Origin: Termitomyces sp. T153
Lineage: Eukaryota > Basidiomycota > Agaricomycetes > Agaricales > Lyophyllaceae
Assembly: GCA_018296165.2 (NCBI GenBank)
Contig: JACKQL020000002.1
Coordinates: 620,001 to 684,000 of the forward strand
Direction: 5' to 3'
DNA: 64,000 nt
Both the position numbers and the translations under genes were made by a program. Below are positions 47,506 to 59,804 of this stretch, one piece after another; position 1 is the first letter of the stretch; the number at the start of each line of letters is the position of its first letter. The notes beneath the pieces are model-generated. The model did no database searches and was not told the origin of the DNA. It saw only the letters and a list, made by a program, of their open reading frames with translations.

Positions 47506-50129
47506 TCAAGTTGACTGGTGTGCTGAAAGAATGATGTCAGAAGCTAGAATGACGACTCGTCAATTATCAAATCGAACGAGGTACACGGGTGGCAACCTAC
47601 CCTTTTCCCCAATGACATAGGCAATTGCTGGAATGTTGTCAGACAACCAAGAACAACGCGGGCGAATGAAACTGCCGACCTTGCGTGTGTGCAGCAATAT
47701 GGAGAGGGATGATTGAGATATCAGCTATGCGGAGGTTCTTCGTGCCGTACACCTTGAGTTCCGAGTCTACAACACCTTGTTTGTCCCTCGGCAGCATAGA
47801 GCACGTTCCTAAGCTATCTGAACAGGAATGAGTTGTAAGGAATATCAACAACAAAACTGACTCCATACGCCAACTCGTGCTTAATGTATCCTTAATATAT
47901 TCTAATGGAAAGTGTTATTGAGAAGGACCTAGTGAACTGGAGATTTATCACGTACCTCTCAGTTCTTCATCGTTTGTGTATCGAGAACCTGGCTGTAACT
48001 CTTCCCCGACGCAAGCAGATTTCATGGGCTCCGTCTGGGCCATGGTTCTGATGTACTTGATTCCCTGGATCAAAATCTCCATATCTGGATAAAATTCAAT
48101 CGACGACCAAAAAAAATCGAGAGCAACGCACCAGAATCTCTTTCAAAGTAATGGGGGTCGATATCAGGATTATCTCGAGGGTTGTTAGACCTTGAATGCT
48201 AATCGAAAAGATTAGAGGTACTTGTTCACGAAAAGTCTGATAGGACGGCACACAATTGTTCCTCGTGACAAGGGATGTACGACGAAGGCCAATAATGTAA
48301 AATATGTCTTGTCCCCCTCGGGCTTCACTATCAACGGACAACTTAGTCCCCTGAAGGTCAAGAAATAAAACAGATTGACTTACACTTCGCAGAATACAGC
48401 ATGGGGAGAGAAGCAATCTCAATTTCGGGAGAAGCCTTTGAGTGCAAACTATCAAGCTGTATGTCAATTTGCTCTCGTAAGCCTGAACCAATTCCTGGAG
48501 TATTTCTGAAATTGTTCATGTCTTCTTCTATCTTTGTGGCAACAATGGATGCGTTTGTGGCTTGCATATCATTAAGTGAGAAGAAAGCAAAGCTGGACAA
48601 TGCATTCCTCAATGGGCCTTTGCCCTCAGCGCTTACGATAGACATCAGAGTTATAATCATATGATAGAAACAGGAACTGAGACGAACTATAGCTCTGCTG
48701 CTTTTTGTAATAATTCAGGTTTCCCAAGGAAGTCGAAGGTCTGGTGCTTGGCAGATGGATCAAGTTCATATGAAACAGGGACAAAGATGTGATCCTGCAG
48801 GTTCTCTCCGACGCCTGGAAGCTCGATTCTGGTTTGAACATCAACTCTGGACAATATATCGGAGTTTCCAATGCCGGACAATTCAAGTATCTGAGGACTT
48901 TTGATCGTCCTACACAAGACTCAGTACGATGGGAAGTAATTGATCAATCAACCTACCCTGCGCTTAGAATAACTTCTTTATTAGCACTAAGCACGTGTTT
49001 AGTGCCTTGGTGGATGAACTCTACACCAGTCGCAATGAGGTCTCCTCCGCTACTGTCTTGCGCAAAAAGTACGCGGCAGACCAGTGCTTGCGTGAGGACC
49101 TGACGGTGTGATCGTCAAATATCATTCCGACGTTGAAACACTCATTACCCACCGTTAAGTTTGGGCGATCTTGAGCAGGGACCAAATACGCCGTTGCTGA
49201 ATTAGAACGAGTCCAAGTCTTAGGGTCGATAGTCGCAGAAGGGAACCATGCTCCATTGACCTATCAACCTTTGATCGCAATGATAACAAAGGCCACAAAT
49301 AAGAGTTTTACCTCTCCCTGATAAGGATCATGCAAGGCCGTGAGTCCTGTGTTCAGAAAAGTCTCTCTCAAAATGGCATCAACTGTATAAACATGAGGAG
49401 GGATGGTGATCTGAAGAGGGCCAGAGGTGCCTCGATCGTCGCCATATGTGTGAGGGAAAAGGTCAGTCACTTCCTTAGAAGGTGGATGAAATCTATTCGG
49501 AAGAGAATCAGAAGTTGTTAAGGTGCCTAGCAGCAGACATAATGACCGTTCTATTTTTCTTGAGTAACGATAGAACTCGTTCCAGTTCCACCCACGATTT
49601 CCCAATCTTTCCAAGACGTCGACATCGACTGCAGGAGGTAAAGACCACTCGAGGAAGTTGATACAAGAGGTCCCGCCTATCAAAACCAAATGTTCATAAC
49701 GAGTAGGTACAGCTACAAAAGAAGAGGCAGTCACCAAGACCTTTACCACGAGCCCATGGGTACTCCATGCCGTTCGAATACTTTTGCTTTGCACTCACAA
49801 ATCCCCAATCATACTATATTTCAGAAAAGAGTCTTTCTTCCAGATAGCAACAGCTAAAGGCGAGACCTACTTTAGGATTACCGAGTTGTCGTCCATACGG
49901 AGCTGGGATTGAAGTCATTGGGTCATTGATGGTGTTGTCGCCAGCCTCGAGGACGGCCACGGTGAACGACGGGTTTTCGGACAGACGTTCCGCGAGGACG
50001 AGACCTGCGGTCTGAACGCACATGCTCGGTTTGAGAAAGAATAAAAGGATTACTAGCACTCACACCTCCACCAACGATGACAAAGTCGTAGGTTTTACTC
50101 AAAACGTGGGAGATATTCGCAGTGATCAT
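47506..50129 (-). CDS. GMC oxidoreductase (aryl-alcohol/methanol oxidase-like)
   Basis: FAD-dependent alcohol oxidase of the glucose-methanol-choline family; in agaricomycetes such enzymes make H2O2 during lignocellulose breakdown. In order: the FAD-binding fold (TYDFVIVGGG, intron, TAGLVLAERLSENPSFTVAV, LEAGDN), GGTSCINFLEWSLP, GTSGPLQITIPPHVYTVDAI, WTRSNSATAYLVPAQDRPN, and the signature GTIKSPQILELSGIG with RIELPGVGENLQDHIF. The C-terminal domain includes SFAFFSLNDMQATN and DMEILIQGIKYIRTMAQTEP. The active site is TSWHSLGTCSMLPRDKQGVV, whose catalytic His codon is split by a 51-bp intron (C at 47869, AT at 47817-47816). After VYGTKNLRIADISIIPLHIA it ends AYVIGEKAHQST. No signal peptide is seen. 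Sequence upstream of the chosen start looks like a frame-broken family N-terminus, so the start is uncertain. Confidence 0.83.
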
Positions 50130-50570
50130 TTGGGACTATTTCTCGACAAGCTGGCGGGTCCTGGAGAAGGCTTGGGAAGTACTTTGGTCAGAGCGGCTTT
50201 TGTAGAAGTGCTGTCACCGATGAGGTCGCTTGATGTATTGGTCATTCTAGTCGTCAAGTGAACAGATCACCTGAATTGATCACTGGAGCCAAATCTATTG
50301 TTGCAATTGGACCGTTTAACGTTGTCTTCGGGGGGAAAATGAGTCCTAAATAATGTGACACTCGAAAGTTCTCTCACAAGAATCATCAATTGAAGACGTC
50401 AAATTCTAAGATCTGTGTTGAATAGGTAAATGTCAAAAGAACGATTTCATAAATGTCCATATGATAACAACATACAGCCAAAACGATCAAACAGTGGGTA
50501 TCGTGAGCTGTAACAATATGTCTCATTGGCAGGATATCCAATAACGACTGTCTAGAGCTGTCTAGATTCC
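50130..50570. other. Intergenic
   Basis: Contains a degenerate open piece (DLIGDSTSTKAALTKVLPKP, about 50230-50165, minus) that looks like the lost N-terminus of the neighbouring GMC gene; otherwise AT-rich spacer. Confidence 0.4.
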
Positions 50571-52737
50571 TCACAGCTCATCTTTCGCCAACCAGCGGTT
50601 GATCAAGGCCAGCGCTTCTCTCGGCTTATCATAAGGTACCTAAAACCACCATAACCATCAAGCAAATCAGAACAACAAATTACTTACCATGTGCCCGGCT
50701 CCCTCGACTGTAGCAAACGTGAGCCCCTTCGCACTCCTCTTTACGCCCGCCTTCTTCCCGTCGACCTCCCAAACACTCAACTCTTTCCCAGCAAACTCGT
50801 GCTGTCCACTCCACTCAAGCGCCCTCGTCCAGCGCTCGTTTCCGACCCAATTACATATCCAATCATACGTTCCCACGTAGATCAGAACACGGACTTTACG
50901 CTCAAGAAGAGCTGCAACGTGGAAGGGTGTTGCGGTTTGCTGCTGATCGTTTGAGGCGTCGAAGGCAAGGGCGACGGGGTCTGAGCAGACCGAGTATGAT
51001 GTTGGGACAGAAGGGTCAACACCGAGCAAGGAACGGGTACTGGTGCTGTTGAGGAAGTTTGTGATGTGCCTGTAGGAACAAGTGAGTGTCGAAACGCCAA
51101 AAGGTTTAGTGGTGAGATATACCTAGTTACCGGGTAGCAGAGATCGCCTGGTTCACCTTCACAATCTTTACTGATGTCATACGGGTTTTTGCCTGGGTAA
51201 ACAAAGAGGGATCGGAGGATAAATGATGATATTTTGAGGAGTCAACTAACCCGTGGCATATAAAGGAGCCGAAAATGCATCGTCGCAGAAATCGTAAGCA
51301 GCGCGGCAGTTGATATTATCAAAGATATCTATGCAAGATTCTTTGATCCATTTCTTGCAACGCGGTATCTAGATATGTTAGTCGTTAGGACGACAGGAAT
51401 TTCCCGCTATGAAGCTACAAACGAGTTGCTTCAGATGTACACATGTACTGGAGTAGGTTTAGGAAGTTGTAAATGACAAAATTATCAACTCACGCGATGT
51501 CGGCAATAGGTGGCACGGAAGCCGCAGTACACATCATATCGTAGTACGACAAGATCATGCTCAGCACGTCAGTCCACCCGTTTCCTGTCAAAGTTATAAG
51601 TACTGATTATGTAGTCCCGATTCTCAAGCCTGGGGTCATACCGATGATGGCAGAGGTGAGGTTGATCGGGGTCAAGCCCATGTCCACAAGACGGGCGTTT
51701 TGGTCGTAGACTTGAGACGCGAACAGAGGTATGTAACGACCCTGAAGGTATGGTGTATCATGAGTAACAAGATGACTACGTCCGAAAACATACGCCATAA
51801 GATTCGCCAGCCATGTGAAATGCTCTGCCCTTGAATTTGCTGAAGTTCTCGAAGAAAATGGCGACAAAGGCAGCAACGTCGACTGCAGCGTCTTCAGACG
51901 TACCCTGTACAAATGTAGTCAATTACCCCGACTCCTCAAGAAAGTAAGAGGAAAGGTTTGCATACCACAAATTCACCATAATCCGCATAGGAGTAGCCAA
52001 CACCAATGGGTTGGTCCACGAAAAATACATTGGCATTTGAAATCCATGATTCATTAAAGTATTTTGTGCCATTGCCGTCAGAGATTCTGCATGGTCCTAC
52101 ATCGTGTGCAAACACATTGAAATAATTAAACGAGGAAGATCGAGGAAAGATAAACCATTACCAAGTTCCATGAATACAGCAAGAGATGAAGAACATCCAG
52201 GGCCTACAATAAATTTTAGATTAGACAACGATATTTTCAAAGCGCTCGATCTCCTTGCCTCCATTCGTCCAAAATATAACATCGTCCTTATCCGGGTCGT
52301 TTCTACTCTCGAAAAAGTAGAAGAAAAGATGGCGCGCCGCGATATCAATATAACCAGTATACGAACTAGATCGAAGCATTAACCACCAATGCCAAAGAGA
52401 AGCTAATCAATACTCACTTCACGCCTCGGTCACAAAAGTTCGTTCTCTTGATTCGAACAGAATGAGCAGGAAACGCGGGATGGGTCAGGAGCGTGTACTC
52501 ATTCTGAGGGAGGGAAGAAAGGTCCTCAAAGGGAGTAAATAAGCCATCATCGTAAAACTGATACTTTGGGTTGGCGAAAGGCGCGTGAGAGCTGCGATTG
52601 GGCCCTCCTGACGACGCAATAAGCTCCTTGGGACGAGCGTTTGGGATTTTTAAGAACTTCTGTGAAGCAGATACAGTTGCAACAAGAAGGAATAGAGGGG
52701 CAGTAAAGTGATACAGTCCACTCAGTAATTGAACCAT
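50571..52737 (-). CDS. Serine carboxypeptidase (S10 family)
   Basis: Secreted or vacuolar carboxypeptidase Y-type protease removing C-terminal residues. The start at 52737 gives a signal peptide ([20 protein letters not shown]). After TNFCDRGVK come [20 protein letters not shown], the substrate-binding segment [16 protein letters not shown], and the nucleophile motif GESYG split from [15 protein letters not shown] by an intron (near 51790). Then [29 protein letters not shown], and the Asp region [17 protein letters not shown]. The His region is [17 protein letters not shown], with the last exon ending LAKDEL. All three catalytic residues are present. One intron (52258-52204) has a GC-AG border: GGAG|GCAAGG...TTGTAG|GCC, required to make NGGPGCSS. 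The C-terminal KDEL-like ending is notable. Some exon borders are approximate. Confidence 0.88.
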
Positions 52738-53376
52738 TCTGAGGACGGAGAAGAATGGATCTTTCGGCGGGTCGACATGTGGTCGTCGACTTGGACTCAG
52801 AGTCCGCACACATTATTAAGCAGCTTCTTTTGATCGCCATCCAACAGCAGCTGTCAGGTTCACACCTAACCCTCACATCATATATGGCTAGTTAGCCGGG
52901 CCAGGCACCCCCCCCTGGTACGGCTAGTTAGCCTGGATGTCCCTATATTCTGCCACTGCCAATATCTATGGATAATTCGTAGCCTTTACCGTATGGAGAG
53001 AGTGTAGATATCGATAATCTCATCACTGTTATCACTCCCCTCCGAAGTCACGTTCTCATTGCACGCCCGCCATCAACCACCTTGGTCAGCATCGTTCCGC
53101 CCCTCCCGCCATCAACTACCTTTGTCATCATTGTGCCGCCATCGACTACCTTTGTCATCATCGGGCCGCCATTCCCACCGCCATCAATCACCTTGCCATC
53201 GTCTTCCCATGCCTTTGCCCCTTTGTGAATATTCATCAACGTCGTCAACAGCCTCCCATGCCCATCCTTCACCATGCTGATCTTCTGAAGCTCTCATTAG
53301 CATTTTTCCTGGGTCACACTCTCAGCTAGATCTTAATCTGGTAGTTCATAATATTCCATAGTGACTGCTGTGCAGT
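52738..53376. other. Intergenic with short tandem repeats
   Basis: ggctagttagcc occurs twice around a poly-C run (about 52889-52934). Between 53067 and 53190 an about 30-bp unit beginning ccgccatcaactacc repeats three to four times, the middle two units being 90 percent alike. This encodes a glycine-rich repeat only if read on the minus strand, which I regard as accidental. Confidence 0.4.
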
Positions 53377-55030
53377 ATGGCCAAGATTAGAGTGTCAGGT
53401 CTATCTCACACTGTCAGAGTCTGCAATTTTGATGAACCTTCTAAGCCTCATAAGCACCACTATGGGCTTCGAGCCCAGCAAGAGGAATGGGAGTGCATGC
53501 AACAACAATACAAACGGAATATTCAAGGTGCGTGCTCAATGTCTTTCTCAATGGCAAAGTCCCTTCATCATCATTTTCACAGGTCTTGGCAGAGAATCTC
53601 TTCAAATCTTAGCCAAAATCCAGGCATTGGCAACAGATTACCCACCTGACAAGAATCATGTGGATGCATGGGAGGATGTACCTGACCCTGAAGACTCAAC
53701 ACATACTGCACATGTTATTCTTGAAAGTTGGTGAGTTATGTTAATCACTCAAGTATTCAGCAGTCATATAACATTGTAATAGCTTTCACTCTCACTATCA
53801 AGTAGACAGTAGGACCTGGCATCAACATATTCAATGACCTCAACACAACTGGCAACCTCTCATGGGAGATTAGCTGATGTGTATCTTGTGTGGAAATACT
53901 CCAGCAACACCATGACAACTGAACCAAATTTCAATCCTGAATATGATTACCTGATTTCTGTACTTGACATTTTCATGATGCATGATCAGGCCATTATCCA
54001 TCAACCAGATTCAACAAAGTCTGTATCTCTGACCTTAGTGCAGCAAGGATATCTTGGAACAACTCCAGAGAGCCTGTCACTTGCAATATCCTTGTGCACT
54101 TTGTAACTCTACTATAGGATTAGAAGGTGTAAACCCTCATTTAGTATTGAGGCTTTTGCAAAGGTACTGTGTGATTTTTACAAGGTGAGATTCATTTTAT
54201 GGGTATAAGTTTTCCATGTCATGCTCTAAGTATAGATTCTGTACCATTGGTGATATTGCAATGGCCTGTCAAATGCATTTGATTTATATCTCAGAATACT
54301 TTGGATCATTGACAAGTGAGTTGCCAAGAAGCTTGGGCATGATGGGGAGAATTGTCAGGTACTCAATGCCTGTCCTCCATGTAGCAATGTGGTGTATCAT
54401 TTAATTTCAATCATACATACATATGTCAATGACATGTATGTTTTGACAATTGGAAGATGAACTGCTACTTAGGTTCTCCCAAATGTTTGCGATCAATGGC
54501 AACAACTTACTATCTTAGTAATGAGCTTGTTGACTACTTTGCTCATGAAGTCAAGAAACCCCACCCCAATGCTTTGGATAATGTACATGGAGGCATGGAG
54601 AAAGTCCACCCTGATTCCTCAGACAATGCCTCTGGAGATGTAGGCACAGAGGAATCAATCAATCCAGATGACAGTGCTACAACATCAGCCCTTGATGACA
54701 ATGCCAGAGATCCAAGTAATGGGACTCACACAAACCTGAATACTCCTTGTGCCACAACCTGGAAAGCCACAACCACCAAAGCTAACAAAAAGATGTGGGC
54801 AATCTTCAATGAGTCTGGTATCTTTGTGAGTGTGTGTCAACAAAGTTTCATTTTGTGGATTATAGATATGGTATGCTCTGGAAAACTGTAAGTGTTTAAC
54901 ATTCAAGAGTGGCATTTGTAATGTTGTGACTTCAATCAATTTCAGGTTCAAATATCCCTTGGCCATCATTGCCAAGGCTCTTGATGTTCTACCACCAGGA
55001 TTTCTATCTGCATATGATGTTGGTTGTATC
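53377..55030 (+). pseudogene. KDZ-type transposase, 5' part
   Basis: Kyakuja-Dileera-Zisupton transposase relic. Pieces in order: N-terminal MAKIRVSGLSHTVRVCN and HVDAWEDVPDPEDSTHTAHV; VSLTLVQQGYLGTTPESLSL; CKPSFSIEAFAKVLCDFYK; TTYYLSNELVDYFAHEV; KKMWAIFNESGIFVSVC; then, across a probable intron (GTAAGT at about 54888 to TTTCAG at 54945), FKYPLAIIAKALDVLPPGFL and SAYDVGC. This order and the GIF...C and YDVGC motifs match KDZ proteins. The gene is cut at 55030 by an LTR element and resumes at 62305. It is CpG-poor with several frame breaks in the first half, so probably inactive even without the insertion. Confidence 0.78.
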
Positions 55031-56184
55031 TGTCATGACCCGTTCCCCGAAACCCCGCACATCGTCCATCAAACCCCCGAACCCCCAAAAGGACCCCCAA
55101 CGCTCCGCCGAACTTCCGCCCATGCCCCGCGCCTACTTCGGCTAACTCCGACGCCTCCCCGGCTAACTCCGACGGCCCCCTGGGCCAACTTCGGTGCCTG
55201 CCCCGCAGCCACTGACACTTACCCTGGGCTTCCCGAACCCCGAGAACCACCCCCGCTATTCCCGATCTTCGCCACCCATCATTAACTCAACACCCTGCTT
55301 CCTCCAACCTATTCCGGAGTATCACGACAACCTCGGGGCAACCCGCGTTCTCCAATGATCCCATCAACATATCAGCGCGGCACGATCTTCGATCACAACC
55401 AACACCCGCCCACTCCGTCAAGCCCCGCCAAGCCCCGCCGCCACAGCCGACGTACCCCGAAGTCCTCCGGTAGTCAGTATATAAGTCATCGAGTAACTCT
55501 TCGTACTCTAGTCTTGATATTGCTTAATGTTACCTATGGTCTGATTGTTTCCTTTTTGTGTTTTGTGTTTCGTGTCCCATTCTCCTTACTCTCAGTCTCC
55601 CGGTCTTATCTCAGTCTCCCGGTCTTATCTCAGTCTCCCAGTCTTATCTTGTCTCCATTTCGTTATCGTTCTCATTATCGTTTCGTATCTCCACTTGAAT
55701 CTACTCCTGTTCCATATTGTCTCGTCCGACGCTGTCTCGGTGACTCCGTCAGACCATTGTGCCCAAGTCTTCATCAACCCTAACAACCTCACGAACTCCG
55801 CGATTACAATTATGAACCCCGACACTCCTTTACCAGGTCCGAACCTCACTCTTCGCTCGGTCCCGGACTCCATCAGCTCCAAATGATCTCCTATCAAACC
55901 CCGGCTCCGTCCCCATTGATCACACAGCCACCTACCTCCCTTGCTTCCGCAAATCTCCCGTACAGCCTTCTGCCTGAACCCCGCCAAGACCGTCTCGTTT
56001 CCCCACAATCCGACTTCTCCGGACCTTCCTGGATCTGTCTGGATCACATCTCCCCAACTACCCGCGCAACCCACCCGGACCCGGAATGTCTTCGAGTGTT
56101 CGGTTACCAATGCAGGGGAATCACGCCCGCCTAGTAAGGACTTGCCCAGTGCAGCTGAGCCCCCGGGGTCAGCGGAACCTGACA
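55031..56184 (+). repeat. Left LTR of CpG-rich element
   Basis: 1154 bp. A TATA-like gtatataag is at about 55477, and a short tandem repeat (cagtctcccggtcttatct, three units) lies near 55600. Open frames here on both strands are duplicated exactly in the right LTR and are not genes. Confidence 0.92.
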
Positions 56185-57646
56185 TAATATCAAGACTCTA
56201 CCTTACCCTGTCCGTGATGCCCGCATTATCTCCGCACACACGATCAAATAACTCCAATGTCTATGGTCTACCCGTGCCGGGGAACCCTTATGATTCATAC
56301 GGCCCTGCCCAATTTGCTGAGGCACATTGAGTCGCGGATCCGACACCAAACGTCCCCTCCGCTCCAGTTACTTTCATACAACGGCTCCTCCCACGGACAC
56401 CCTCTCCAACTCACACCCAACTCCCAACCCCTCACGCAAACCGTCAAATCATCTTCCACCCCACTCTTACACTCTCCGCCAACTCCGCTCTCTCGCGCAA
56501 AGTTGGCCCCAACATCACCCAAAGAATAACATCCTAAAGCCTGGCAACCATCTGACCAAACGAGTAACAAGGTCTCCGGCACCGCGCCAGCCCTCCGACC
56601 CACAATAATGCCAACCCGCCGCGGAACAGTCACCCACGGCGCGAGGATCGCCAGCTACGAAGAGACCACTGAGAACGCGCTTCCCCGAAGCCCGCCTGTG
56701 GATTCACTGGCCCACCAGCAACCCCACAGACCGATGAATGCGACTAATCACCAACAACATCACCGAACCCTATTATCGACCCCCTCCAAGGAACTAAACC
56801 CTCCGACAACCAGCCTCGAAACCACCGAAATCAAGCTCGACCCAACAACCCCAACCACAAGACAAGAACCTCAGACCCAGGCTATGCTCCCACCCCATGA
56901 CCTGCTTCCGGACCTCAATCGATCAGCCGTCACCTCCGCCCAACAAATGAAGGGGCCCCGACTCCCCCGACCCGACCCCGACAACCCCGGAACAAGACCA
57001 AAACATCCCCGAACCTCTAGACGTTAATAAGGAGAACCACGGCACCCTGACAAGGGACAACTCCGGACCACGCCGCTATTTCACCACCCTCCCCCACACA
57101 ATCCGGAGCCCCAACAATGAGGACCCTGGACGCCAAAACCCCCCCGCATGCCACTCCTGAGCTTAAACTCCACTACCAGACTACGCCACCTCCCACAAAG
57201 GAATCCCCAGCATAGGAGCCACCCCAAACTAACTATAGGAAAAAGGACCCTATACGAAGTAGTTCCCTAAGTACTCTAAATTTGCTGACATGTTCACATA
57301 AGGGAGGGAGAAGCCCCACCATCATCCAGAAAGCGACGATGGGCCGTTTAAGCGACCCGACGACCCAAAGGGCACACACTCCGATATTCTCAAGGGACCT
57401 CCCCCACCTGGCTCGATGACCCAAACAACCCCGTGCCAGCCCAACACTGTCCCACCCAGACCCCTCCGAACCCTTCAACACAACTCCAGACCCCGGCAAC
57501 GCGACTCCAGGGCCTCCGCTCCGACCACGACATCTGACCAAGAAAACTCACGGCGCCAGCTTGACAATGATGCCCTGGCCGCCCCAGGTCCGCGACAGAA
57601 ATCACCACCCACTCCGAATCCCGCCCTTACACCGGAATATGTCCGC

Positions 57647-58638
57647 TGTAGTACTGGGTTAGAGTAATACTGATAGTTCTGGGGCTTTCTTGAAGACTTA
57701 GGCAGTCTACTCCAATTCAACACTGATGTCTTGATGAATGCTTGAAGTTGAAGGGGTTTACTTCCAAAATATTTCTATTCTGAATGCAGAGGGGTCTCAA
57801 CAAACTCCAGCCTAAGTGATTCACTCCCTGGGAACCACCGAGCCTTTGCCTATTAATTGCCTGTCCATTTGCTACTCTACTTGGGCTATTTATACCTCTT
57901 TCTACAGTGCACAGACCACCCCCTACATGTGACTTTTGGTTCCATACTTTCCAGCCCCTTATTCATAACTGTTATTCTAATTCCCCCTTTTGGCATGCCT
58001 GTTTCAGTGCCACAGGCCAGTTCCTGGTTCCATCATTCCTCCTTTGCATTCTTAGCTTCCATTTGCCCCATTTATCTCTCCCTCCTTTGTATTTCTCCCA
58101 TTCATATTCTTCCCCATTCAGGTTCTTTCCCATTCAGACTCTTCCATTCATCTGTTCCCTCCCATTCATTCCATTCATCTTCCTTTGTTCATTTCATATT
58201 CTTCCCCATTCAGGTTCTTTCCCATTCAGGTTCTTCCATTCATCTGTTCCCTCCCATTCATTTCATATCATTCCATTCATCTCCCTTTCCGTTCCCTTCA
58301 TTCCATTCATTTCATATTCCTCCATTCATCTTCCTTTCCCTTCCCTTCATTCCATTCCAATCTGGTTAGTCTTAGATCAGATCCAGACCTTGCCAGAATT
58401 GATGCTACTCAGGTGCTTTTGCCAGTCCCATGCTTCCCCTCCCATTACAGTGATTGGACTATTATTGAGTGTATAGTCTAGTATAGTCCTTGTCCTATCC
58501 TGTTCTGTCTTTCTTCTGGTGTATTTAAAGGGATAATGTTGCTGGGACTTGTTTTACCAGGAGGCTTACAGTTTTCAGCCTTAATAAATGTTTGTTTTGA
58601 CTTCTGGTGTTTATTATGTTCCCAATGGTGTGACAACA
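57647..58638 (+). repeat. Solo-LTR-like AT-richer insert with CATTC microsatellite
   Basis: A 992-bp block of quite different composition inside the GC-rich element, with TG...CA ends (TGTAGTACTGGG ... GTGACAACA). A TATA-like ctatttatacc is near 57885 and AATAAA at about 58580, in the order expected of an LTR. From about 58085 to 58355 it is a degenerate TTCATTCCATTCAT-type repeat. No matching 5-bp target duplication is visible (TCCGC and TCGTA). The long open frames in the repeat are artefacts of it. Confidence 0.5.
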
Positions 58639-59804
58639 TCGTATCACCGCCCGAACAGGGACCACATCATCAGAGCCTCCAGAAAAGCGAGCAGTGCCTC
58701 TCCCCACTGCCACCCCCACACTTACAACAATCTCCGGGCCGCTCCGGAACACAAATGAAGAGCAGCCTCAACCCTGCCGCATCTCCCGGGGAACCCTACT
58801 CCAGTGCCTCCCCGCGGCCGACCTCCCCGCCGCCCCAACAACCATGAACAACCAACAAACCCCCACCAAGTGACCCTTGAGTCGACTCCGGGACCACCCA
58901 CTTCTCCCCAATGAAGGAACCACCAAACCCCGAACCTCTGAACTCGAGGAAGTATCAGAAATACGTAAGACCCCCTTTGTCCGCCTCGGGCTTACCTTTG
59001 GTCAGGAAAGCAATGTCATGTAGATGATCCGGAACTCCAAATTTCGGCCCCGGACCCGAAGGAACTGGTTGGGACTGATCACCCCGCATCCTACCCCCTC
59101 GGTCATCGACACTCCGGAGCACACCAAAGCGCCACCTGAAGCATGCCCGCCCACAGACGCAACACTCCGGAACACAACCCCGACCCGGACCAACTATACC
59201 GCGAGGACGAACCTCGCCTCACCCAACCCCGCCAATGAAAAAGGCCCCGCCGCCCTCGCCACCAGTGCCAGCATAAGGGCCAGACCATGGGGAGACCCCC
59301 ATTACCCCCCGCCAACCGCACTGCCAAGACAATTAAAGCCCCGAACCCGTTGGGCACCATGAAAAATTGAAAAATTCGAAGGCCCACCCTCCACTACCAA
59401 TACGGCGCACGTCCCCTACACCCCCAGTCGGAATTTCCGAGAATCGAACTCAATGACACCGCCTGAAATGCCGGGGACCCCCACCGGAGAACTCCCACCA
59501 CCCCCGCCAGACCTCGGGAGCCCTCCTGTGATGCCCCGCCCCATCCCGACAAACCCCGGGACTAGCCAGCGCAGACGGCACTAGCGGGCGTAAACCCCGC
59601 CTCTGGACTCACTAGGGATTCAACTCCCTCTCACACCCCTGCGTGTTTCGCTTACTTCGCCCTCATACAAAACTAAAATCTCACTTCACACGCCCAGGGA
59701 CCAAGAAAGCACATGTTCGCGTACAAAAAAAAAATTATTCTATATACAATAGGCGGGGAAGGCAGCAAGTCCGAGAGCAACAAGAAACGAGGCTCACACC
59801 CATC

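Noticed and set aside
47861..47873. Loss of the catalytic His in the GMC oxidase
   Set aside because: Seen only if the sequence is left unspliced; a GTATGG...TTCAG intron restores the His.
53048..53275. Glycine-rich minus-strand ORF
   Set aside because: Arises from 30-bp tandem repeats; no start context or homology.
55355..56185. Overlapping ORFs on both strands in the left LTR
   Set aside because: The same ORFs recur in the right LTR, have no protein-like features and follow from GC-rich sequence.
56608..57027. Pro/Thr-rich plus-strand ORF as a Gag
   Set aside because: No Gag motif or zinc knuckle; composition alone explains it.
57857..58481. Long plus-strand ORFs rich in Ser, Phe, His and Pro
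   Set aside because: They are translations of the CATTC-type microsatellite.
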